Shown here: piece by piece, positions 55,651-64,000 of the stretch
How positions within the stretch are numbered: position 1 is the first letter of the stretch
How the letters are laid out: each line of letters begins with the position of its first letter
Assembly (NCBI RefSeq): GCF_037325665.1
Contig: NC_090259.1
Location: 35,695,914-35,759,913 of the forward strand
Source: Littorina saxatilis
Taxonomy: Eukaryota > Mollusca > Gastropoda > Littorinimorpha > Littorinidae
DNA: 64,000 nucleotides
Direction of reading: 5' to 3'
Position numbers and translations under genes: made by a program
The notes under the pieces: model-generated
The model's database searches: none
What the model was told of the DNA's origin: nothing
What the model saw: the letters and a program-made list of their open reading frames with translations, nothing else

Positions 55651-56300
55651 ATGGGTAGCCTTGAAAAATGAAAATTTTCAAACCTGTTTTATTTCTTTGT
55701 CTGTGTATATGTGTTTACAGATCTGTCGATGCTGATCATTTTGATGTAAAGTTCATGTTGGTAGGACAGTTAGAAGCTGAAATATATCCTTTTAAAGATT
55801 TAGACGTGTTTGAACGGTAAAATTGAACGATTTGCCCAAGTTTGGGTTCTTCAATTCAATTATTTCTTACCCGTAAATTTTGGGGAAAAAATTGAGCTAA
55901 AAGTCTTAGATATGGAGAGGTAATCTGTTCAAAATTAGCTTCATATTTCTTGTTTTGGGTTCACAGTGAGGCTCCAAAGTTGACGATTTTTTATTCTTGA
56001 AAAAAGCGAGTTTAAAAGGCCTACAATTGCACTTTTCAAATGTACATAACTACTAAACTAATTCACCTACAGAATACAAATTTACATCACTGTGCTCAGA
56101 ATAAAAAGATCTACAAGACCATGGAAGTTATAACCTTTAATTCTGGAGTTTGAAAAATCACTTTTGAGTACCTAATATAAGGAAGGCTAAATACACAGCA
56201 CTTAAAGCTTTTAGCGTAACATCAACTCATGTCCCTAAAACTAAAGGAAAATTTCCTGTGAGGACGTTAAGGACCCCCTTTTATCAGCACTTAAACACGT
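55651..56300. other. AT-rich 3' flank of the uncharacterised gene
   Basis: No further coding. AATAAAA occurs at 56100 and could serve as a polyadenylation signal, but this is unproven. Confidence 0.35.
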
Positions 56301-56309
56301 CACGGCCAA

Positions 56310-56657
56310 TCAGGCCTCTCCCATAATGCAACAGAAAAAGGGGCGGGGCTTAGCAAAAATAGCACAACGCGTGGCACGCGATGTAAACACGAACAGGCCA
56401 AAGTGCACTGGGGACGCAACGGCATCAGATGAAATCAGCTTCAATGTTTTTGTCAATAAAAAAGCGCAAGATAGTGTCCACAAGCTCTTTGTCACTTTGT
56501 TTGGATTTCCTTCTCCCAAAAATGTTTTAACCTTTTGAACTTGGGCGTAAATAAGATCAATTTCCTCTCTCTCACCGCTAAACTGAATTTTACCATCTGG
56601 CTTTCTGTCTGTGCGAGCAGCATTTCTTCTTTTAACAGCTTCTTCAGAGTTTTTCAC
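56310..56657 (-). CDS. Open frame, possible 5' exon, unrecognised
   Basis: 115 codons on minus, charged at the N-terminus (KNSEEAVKRRNAARTDRKPD), then a moderately hydrophobic remainder. Composition looks more protein-like than the neighbours, but I recognise no domain and no splice partner. The opposite strand is also open for 70 codons (56326-56538). It could be a host exon, a transposon fragment or chance. Confidence 0.2.
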   Translation of the reverse strand: MKNSEEAVKRRNAARTDRKPDGKIQFSGEREEIDLIYAQVQKVKTFLGEGNPNKVTKSLWTLSCAFLLTKTLKLISSDAVASPVHFGLFVFTSRATRCAIFAKPRPFFCCIMGEA

Positions 56658-56659
56658 AT

Positions 56660-57790
56660 ATTTTCGTTACTGAACATTTGTGATATCTTGCATATTGATT
56701 GCGTATCTTGTTTATATTTACAATACAATTGAACTTTCACACAGAGAACCTTTGTGTCAAAGAAATCAGTCACACAGAGAAAAACAGAATAACAATGTCA
56801 AGGCTGTAGATGTCAGGCTAGTCAAACGGACAAAAGGAAACTTAGTCTTGGTTGCTGTAACTCAGTCACCGCTATAATGGTACTTTCGCTGATATTGCAG
56901 AAAAACAACACAGAATCAGCCAAAACCGCGAACAATAAACAAGTTTAGTACGTCACAACGTCAATGAACAGAATTCTCGAGTCAATTTTTGCATCAGACT
57001 CTGACTAAGTGAGTGGGGCAAGCGTCAAACACCACTAAAATGAGGAGGGAAATCTTGGCGCATTTTTTTGGCGGAATACTTGAACAAACCAATCATTTTC
57101 AAACTGACCAAGGACAAAAACAGGCTTGTGAACCCAATGGTGAGGGGGGAGGGTACCTCGAAATGTGTGGGTGATGATTCACATCACCAGTCCATTGCTG
57201 CAGTCTTAGTAAAGTAGCTCCACCGACCACTGTCCCCTCCCCCCTCCCGTTCGTTCCCCCTTTCAAGTCCCCTACCACCTTGGAATAAACTGCAGAAGAC
57301 CATTTGCATATCCTGGATTCTTCCATTTGTGTTGCCAGGGGCGACCCAAGATCCGAGTCTCGTTGTTTCCCATGTCCACTTAGAACAAACCGAGTTTAGA
57401 TTACCCCTTCCTGTTTTGAAAGTAAACTTGCCCATCCTGTGAGGCACTGTCGGGGACAGTAATTATAGTTAGCGGGACCATGTAGACGAAGTCAACGGTG
57501 ATAATCTGCGTAGTGTATACGCATACTTTGGGACAAGGTCTGTTATGCCACCCAGCGAGAGCCTCCAACACAATCAGTGTTGTCGACAGATGAAGCTCGA
57601 AGGCGGGAAGACCTGAGTGTTTCACATTCCAACATCCGACGGTGATAGTAACTTAGTAAGGGCTAGGCTGCGGTCTGTAAGCTGTATTGCACTGACATCT
57701 CTTTCTGTCTGTGGAAATAAATGGCGAAATTTGATTTAACACTTCTCAACATTAACAGTGACCAGGAGAACGCAATAAGGAGACTATTTA
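56660..57790. other. Non-coding, nothing recognised
   Basis: A C/T-rich patch near 57232-57262; no gene or element ends seen. Confidence 0.4.
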
Positions 57791-57802
57791 CTGAGAATCA
57801 GT

Positions 57803-57928
57803 TTGTTTGTTTATTTGTTGCTTAACGTCCAGCCGACTACGCAGAGCCATATCAGGACGAGGAAGGGGGGGGATGAAGGGGGCCACTTGTCAAGCGATTC
57901 CTGTTTACAAATGCACTAACCCATTACT
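57803..57928 (-). mobile_element. Severely 5'-truncated LINE tail with 12-bp target duplication
   Basis: Minus-oriented: the plus strand starts TTGTTTGTTTATTTGTTG, the complement of an (AAAC)n-type tail, then CTTAACGTCCAGCCGACTAC. CTGAGAATCAGT is duplicated at 57791-57802 and 57929-57940. At 126 bp only the 3' end was copied. The tail type resembles that of the SINE at 17555, consistent with one reverse transcriptase lineage mobilising both (inference). Confidence 0.8.
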
Positions 57929-58186
57929 CTGAGAATCAGTGGCCATTTGAAACTCAAAGGTGTGTAATAAAAGATTCGACTTGTGTACCAAGAGGTGCTG
58001 GGCCATCATCGTGTGACCAAAGAGTGGTGTGACCTCGATACAGAGGCTGTCTCTCGTGTGTGTAGTACCGTTAGGGTGCAGACGTGGTTATCTGATCCTG
58101 GAGGCGATGGTGAAAGCGGAGACACGGGTCCTTGTACAGGGCTCTCCTCTGGGGTAGGCCAGTGCAGTGTGCCTTTTGTTTTTGCA

Positions 58187-58479
58187 GCCCTTGTGTGACA
58201 AATCATCGCCAGAGGTGGCTAGGTACAGGCCAATTGCCACACCGCAGGAATTCCGGCGTTAGAAAAGTACTCTACAAGAAGTATTGGTCCATGCTAGACC
58301 GACGCGGTGCTTGGAATTGTGCATTGTACTTAGCGAAAAAGACGTCTTCCTTACATCAAGACAATCCAACACGGGTAAACATTAACCGAGAAATGATGCC
58401 CGAATGTGTGCTCAAATTAGTGAGAGAGCTTTATCCCAACCCCACAGGAATACCCTATCAAGGCCACAAATGGTGGTAA
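58187..58479 (+). CDS. Possible terminal exon with P2X7-type C-terminal domain motif
   Basis: A T-rich acceptor-like TTTTGTTTTTGCAG ends at 58180. The open frame then yields VLYKKYWSMLDRRGAWNCAL, NREMMPECVLKLVRELYPNP and TGIPYQGHKWW with a stop at 58479. The last ~30 residues fit the pattern P-C-V-x3-(V/I)R-x2-(F/Y)P-x-P-x-G-x-Y-x-G seen at the end of the cytoplasmic domain of P2X7 and related invertebrate proteins. The preceding residues do not clearly fit, and the frame just after the acceptor (starting PLCDKSS) is different and stops early, so a frameshift or other splice site is possible. Probably a gene fragment or the last exon of a gene whose other exons I cannot see. Confidence 0.35.
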
Positions 58480-60279
58480 AGGTTAGTTGCATTTCTTTCT
58501 TCATATCCGATGTAACAAATACACCCATGCACCTGAGACAGCATGCTCTGGAACCAAATTGCCGCATGCCATGTGTTTTGCTATTTTTGGAACGCATGGT
58601 GTAAATCTGTGACGTCGGAGAGTGTTGACTCCGCTCTTTTCTTTGAACAAGATCCCCATTGAAATGTTTGTTTACAAATATCTTCTTTATTATGGAGAAT
58701 TAACCTTATCTAAGCGCATAGGGCGGTAAATGTGTGAAAACCAGCTGTGTGAACAAAGAATCTGACACCGTAACTCATGCTTAACCGAGATATTAAAGAA
58801 AATGTAGGAGCAGTATTTGTCGGTTGCCTGCAAGAGGTTTGAAATGATTTGCCAACGCAGAAGGTCAGGCTCCTTATATACTCCTGCCGGGCCTTTAAGA
58901 TGCCACATTCACCAGTATGACATGACATCCTTCTCTCTCTCCCCTCTTGGCACCTTTACACAACCGTCCCTATCAGGCATGGTCCAAAGGTGGCTGACCT
59001 CTCAAGCAACCCCCCACCCAAACACAATAGCCTTGCTCCAGAATTTTCAAAAAAACGGATTTTCCGTCTGCAGCCTCCTGAGAAAAACGGAAATTCCGTC
59101 CTAGTTGCACCCATGCGGATATTGTCGATTTCTAATTGTTCACTTCCGGTTTTGCCTCATAATGTCGAATTCTTTGTCTAAAATAAGTATTTTGTATTTC
59201 ATAAAAATAGTATTTAATATATAATATAGTGACCTTTTTTTTAAACAAAAGTAATCTTTTATGAAGCTTTATGCATCTGTTTATTAAAGGTAACCGTTTT
59301 AAACTTTTGACATGCCGTTTCGTTATGTACAAATTGTCGTTTTACACCCTACCCGTTTGGAAAACATGACCAAAAACGACTTATATATTATTAGAAAGAG
59401 ACTCATTCACTGCTGTGACGACCATTGTATGTAAAATTCTATGCTCACAATGTAATTAGAGTAAATGATAAGCTATTGTAGCATTAGTTATATTTGGCAT
59501 ACCTGTTGTTCATTGCGCCAGCTTCAAATCTCAGAAAACGGTCATACATGTCTCAATGTCTGCATTTACTATGACAAAACAAGCTAAACTCCCCACAGCA
59601 TGCACCCAACGGGTATGTAAGCAAATTACATTACACTAAAGTAAGCTAGGATCTTTCTTAGTTTTTAATTTGCCTTTTGGAAATGGTAGAAATGGACTTC
59701 TTATAAAGTGAAACCCTCTGCAGTCTTGAGGTACCGGTTGTTAAAAACATTATTTCTTTTAAATTAATCCTAGACGTATCCCGGTTTCTTCAAAAAGTGC
59801 AAGTCTTCTGTTCGTAGTAGGCACTGCCATTGTTAAGTTAATTACATTGTACGTTGGAGTGTATGCATTTGAAATTGCCGAAAACGCTGGATAAAAGTTA
59901 TTTTCGATTAAATCGCAACCTACCCTTAACTGTAAATTACGTCCTATGATTAGGGGGTATAGTTAAAGATTAAGGCATATGAGCTCTCCTTTGCCACTTA
60001 TCTCATCAAAAAATATATATATGAGTAGGTAAGCCATACGAGATAAAAAAAACAGGAACTCTCAGAACGGTGTCACATTTGCATTTTATTCAACTTCCGG
60101 TTATCTACTAGCTGAAGCGCAATTTTCAGCTGTTCACACGTTATCTCAGGAAAAGCGTTTTCGCACAAAAGTGCATATGATCATGAAAAAAAGTACAATT
60201 TGTTTTTGAATCTTATGTAATGCATCGTCAATTCATATAGGTTTGAACTGACCGAAAATGTTATTGTCAGGGTTTCATG
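58480..60279. other. Non-coding, nothing recognised
   Basis: Two similar short palindromic words, ACGGATTTTCCGT (59055) and ACGGAAATTCCGT (59087), are the only structure noted. Confidence 0.4.
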
Positions 60280-60670
60280 TACAGTGGAACCCCTCACAAC
60301 GACCCCCCTCTCTAAGGACTACCCCGCCACAACGACCCTTTTTTTTTTTAACCGATGTGTTTCCTTATATAGTTGTCACCAGTGTAGCGACCACCCCGCT
60401 CTAACGTCTAAGGACCGACCTAACAGCTTGTGTAACGACTTTGTCAGACAAAGCCAAGACTCAGTCAGCGTAACGCATCACTGACAAACCGGTTATAACC
60501 AGTCTTGCGTAAGCAAAGGCACTAATTAACCGCTGCGAGGTGTGATGGTTGGGTGGGCTGAGTAAACATCACAAACCAATCATCGAGAAAACAAACTCAC
60601 GTGACCAACACACACCGTTCAATTCAGTCAGAATAGACGGTCTTTGGACAGAAGAGCAGTGGAGATCGAC

Positions 60671-60850
60671 ATGGCGTCTACAAAGAAAAGAAAATATTTA
60701 ACTCTCGAAAATCGAGTGAATGTTGTGAACAGACACAAAAAGGGAGAAACTGCCATCGCGATTGCAAAAAGTCTTGATGTTGGAAAATCGCAAATTCAAA
60801 GAATTATCCAACTCCAAGAAAACATTCTGAAAAAGGTGGGGAAGTGGTGA
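60671..60850 (+). pseudogene. Tigger transposase N-terminal HTH fragment
   Basis: MASTKKRKYLTLENRVNVVN, then RHKKGETAIAIAKSLDVGKS and QIQRIIQLQ match the CENP-B/pogo N-terminal helix-turn-helix. The methionine at 60671 is favoured over the upstream one because conserved similarity starts there. The frame stops at 60848, after 59 codons, with no second HTH or DDE domain. Only about 40% of positions look alike to the copy at 12396, so the two are different Tigger families. Confidence 0.7.
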
Positions 60851-61210
60851 CAAGGCAGTGAACGCACTCACCATGCACTGACATCATACGAAAGCAGCCA
60901 CACAAACACAGCAGAGGCAGGTGTGCAGATGCTTTGTGAGAATAAGCGTTGAAAACCAGTTTGAATAAAAAAAACAGCAGATAGAGCCGCATGTCATAAT
61001 CATTATTCTTGTCTGGCTTTATTGACTGCATGCCGATCTTGTGGCAGTGACTTTTCACTCTTCAGTCGGACTGTACACAAACCGCTCTCACTCTCCCTCA
61101 CTGACAACCCTAAGCCCTGACAACTGATCCTTGGAAATTGTTTGGAAGAGTACACCTCTCTATTTCTCTCCAATGCTCTTCCTGCTGACTTCAGTGACAC
61201 CGGACACCCC

Positions 61211-61272
61211 ACTGAGTTTAGCCAGCTACCCCCCCCCCCCCCCCCCCCCCCCCTCTCTCTCTCTCTCCCCCC
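61211..61272 (+). repeat. Poly-C run plus (CT)n
   Basis: About 32 Cs followed by CT repeats and more Cs. Confidence 0.95.
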
Positions 61273-61494
61273 AGCCATGTACTGTTTGGTGCTGTGGCCA
61301 GAGAGGTGTCACCGGCTAATTGAGGCCAGCTGCACTGTTCACTCAGAGCAAAACTAGTTGACTGTGTCTAACTTTTGAGAAAATCTGAGGTGACTTTCTT
61401 TGTGGCCCCGCCCCCTCCCTCTGTAAGGACCCCCCTCCATAAGGACCGATTTTTGTCTACATTTTCAAGGTCGCTAGAGAGGGGTTCCACTGTA

Positions 61495-63465
61495 TCTGAA
61501 ATGTACTTTTGTTGCATAGTGTTCGTAGAACGTATATTAAGATTAAACCTAAATGACATCATTGTACGGTCAAAAGTAAATGTTTTAATGATCACACAAA
61601 GTTTGAGAATGTTTTAACAGCAATAAGCTACCGTATATATATGATTGCAAGCAGTGATTGAGTTCTACTTTCGGTTTCTTGAGTCTTCTTATCCTATTTC
61701 GCTTTTTTTCTAAGACTGGCGCTTAGTAAAGGCGTGTTTTCAAAGAAATGCAAAGTAATGTAATCACTGTATCATACTGACGTTTTGTCTGTTTATTCGG
61801 CATCAAAAGATATTCATTTCATATGGCAGAAAATCCTAGTGTACGCGATACGCACGTTACTGTGACCCTACCCTGCATAAACACACGTCAACACAGACCG
61901 GGGGTTGTTAGCTATAAGTGCTTGTATACACCAATGGTTTTCACAAAGTGCGATTTTTATTATTAATAAAGAAATAAACATATTTTTACATCATTGCAAC
62001 ATCCAATTTGGCTTTGAGGAAATGTTATTTCCGTCCTTCGCTTTTCTAAGCAGTCACAAAAGACATACGATTCAGCAGAATTAGGTCGTGCCAATGGATG
62101 TCTGTAGACTTAGTAATTTTACAATGATGTTTTGTTGAACATTTTGTAACAAGAGCGGACATCACATGCAACAGGTTAATCACACTTTTTACATGAAGAA
62201 ACGGAGACGGATATCTGAAACGATATATGTACATGCGTAAGATGTGGTTGTGTGAGAGTGAGTGTGAGCGTGTGTGTGTGTGTGTGGGTTCCTCTCTCTT
62301 TCTCTAGACAAACCAGACTTACTTTTGAATGTTTCAGATCTAACACAGTTTGGATTCAGCTTAAAGGCTTGAAAACTGACAGGCGCACCTTATAAGATTG
62401 GGGCAGGCTTTTACATAAAATAAGAACATCCCTCCACTCTGTCACATACCAAAGAAACAAACAGTCTAAATGCTACCTGTGCACAGAAGTAATTGTTTTG
62501 ATGAATGAAGTGTTTAAATGCAACAAGTAACATTTGAAATGTAGTCACAAAAACAATTAAACTCACCGCGAAAAGCAGCCAGGGTGCTGTGTTTTGGCAT
62601 GAGACAAATTGAAGGAATGGTCTTGCCCCGAGTAAAAGCCTGGTCAGATCTAAGATGATAAGCCAAACTGTTTTGATGTGATTATTAGTGTGCCTATAAG
62701 ACGGTAAATTGTACTGAAAACACTATTTCAGGGCTGTTTTTTGTTCGGAGATGAGTGATATATAGCTAAGAGAAGTAGACTTTTGGCGTCTTTGGTGTTG
62801 GTTTCTTCTCTGTTGTTCTAAGAATGTGTGTCTGATGACACGCCCCTTTAGCTCCGACCCTTTCTAATTATGTACACTCGTGTAAATGTGCCACAGAAAA
62901 AAACATGAAAACTGTCATCACACACAGTATTATTTGCTATCCACTAATTTTCAAAGAACTGCTTCTGCACACACTGACTGCATGACGATTATTAAATAAC
63001 TTGATTCACACCTTTGTGTGTATAGTATACATTTTAAACCTTCACGTCAACTCACTTACGAAGAAACAAACCTGGGGAAAAGTCAAAATAAACTGGCTGT
63101 GGTGTGATAATAGCGTTGAAACATGTCATCACTTGAATCATTTTCAGCAAAGTTGTTGTCATTTTATCTCACTTAATTAACAATTATGGTACCTCTGATC
63201 ATTTGCATTCGGCAGGTGTGCTTCCAATAAGCACATTGCTAAACGAAAAAAAGGAGTAAAAGAATGAGGGAAAATTTGTATTCGTCCCAAAGAAGTTTCC
63301 CCTAATAACTCACAAACCAAACATGAGCTTTTTTGGGATAAAATGTCGACAACCATTACTGAAATACTGATTTCCCGAGATCAGCTTTTAGCACACCTTC
63401 CAAAGCACCAGTGCAGTCAAGATTAAGAAGGTGTGTATGTTTGTGACGTCACACGTAAACGTGCA
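61495..63465. other. Non-coding, nothing recognised
   Basis: AT-rich; a short GT tract near 62268-62286. No exon, RNA gene or element ends seen. Confidence 0.4.
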
Positions 63466-63468
63466 AAT

Positions 63469-64000
63469 TATAGGGGAAGGGCTCCTAATATGGACCACCT
63501 TTCGTTCTGACAAACTGACGGTGCTAGAGCGCTCAGAACATTTTGCTCAATTCATTCGCTGCATGTATCCTCTCTTAATATGTAGAACAATTTGCGGACG
63601 CACAACGCACAAAACCGTAAGGTTTTGTTCTCTTTTTTGTTTTTGTTCACACTTTTAGCTTCGTGCACTCTAAATTTGACGCTTAAAATGTACTAATTTT
63701 TCTACAAAGACAAAGCTAGAAACACACAAAAATCGCACTATAGGACAGCTAAGGCTGTATTCGCTACACTGTAGCAGTGTTGGCCCCGAGTTTCTGTCAC
63801 AAACAAAAAATTATAGTAAAACCTCGAAGTATTTCTGTGTCCCCTAATATGAACCACCTTCAACAAATAAAAAAAAAGATAAAAGACGATTTCAGTCATT
63901 CATTAAGACCTATAACTAGCCCTCGAGATTTATAAAAAAATGATAGTCTTATTTACGTGAAAGTTGATAATTTCGATTATTTTCTCTCTGTTTTTGATTT
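63469..64000. repeat. Possible mobile repeat with CCTAATATGGACCACC words, cut by window edge
   Basis: GGGCTCCTAATATGGACCAC (63479) recurs as CCCCTAATATGAACCACCTT (63841). Near 63815, TAGTAAAACCTCGAAGTA resembles pogo-like subterminal sequence. The right end is not in the window, so the call is tentative. Confidence 0.3.

Larger units (their letters stand above)
60282..61492 (+). mobile_element. Tigger/pogo DNA transposon relic
   Basis: Ends CAGTGGAACCCC and GGGGTTCCACTG are inverted, with TA duplicated at 60280-60281 and 61493-61494. CTAAGGAC / GTAAGGACC subterminal words recur at both ends. It encodes only the N-terminal CENP-B-type HTH (60674-60850). A long C run followed by CT repeats (61211-61266) lies inside. 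1.21 kb, non-autonomous. Confidence 0.88.

Overview
The window is intron-rich, transposon-dense DNA from a metazoan, most likely a marine gastropod mollusc and plausibly a periwinkle-like caenogastropod. That assignment is inference from gastropod-type tRNA-SINEs, an ~850-bp mobile repeat seen three times, a TGACCTTGACC-rich repeat family, abundant CA/GT and poly-C tracts, and a spliced animal gene. There is no bacterial-style gene organisation, and most open frames are chance or transposon remnants.

Host genes. The clearest is the 3' part of GPSM2 (LGN/Pins) on the minus strand, read from about 49.15 kb down to 22.28 kb. Five exons join with matching phases and consensus splice sites. They give the linker, all four GoLoco motifs that bind Galpha-GDP, and the stop codon. 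The N-terminal TPR exons were not found here and presumably lie beyond 64 kb. A two-exon plus-strand fragment (54.4-55.65 kb) encodes an unnamed, invertebrate-type repetitive protein. A short plus-strand frame ending at 58.48 kb resembles the tail domain of P2X7-type proteins.

Layout. 0-2.5 kb: a miniature LTR element whose first LTR holds a 5'-truncated LINE. 3-7.2 kb: mobile repeats and a compound microsatellite. 7.6-8.9 kb: a Harbinger relic inside a tRNA-SINE. 9-10.9 kb: a long foldback and a small repeat. 11.9-13.5 kb: a Tigger/pogo element with its catalytic core deleted. 14-14.9 kb: a 14-copy minisatellite. 14.9-19.3 kb: dispersed repeats and three SINEs. 21.3-22.1 kb: a long-TIR MITE just downstream of the GPSM2 stop. 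The 13.8-kb GPSM2 intron (22.47-36.28 kb) holds an inverted-end element split by a Tigger MITE, a LINE split by an 850-bp repeat, and a 3.1-kb Tigger-type element. The 9-kb intron (36.48-45.43 kb) holds a DIRS-type fossil, itself cut by a near-perfect mariner foldback, plus a TGACCTTGACC repeat. 46-53.6 kb: small MITE-like elements and a perfect 32-bp inverted repeat. 53.7-54.4 kb: a purine-only tract. 60.3-61.5 kb: another Tigger relic. 61.5-64 kb is mostly unannotatable.

The main story is a conserved spindle-orientation gene whose introns have been colonised by layered mobile elements. Several insertions can be ordered in time from target-site duplications and intact empty-site copies within this window. 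I see no convincing new defence or biosynthetic system.
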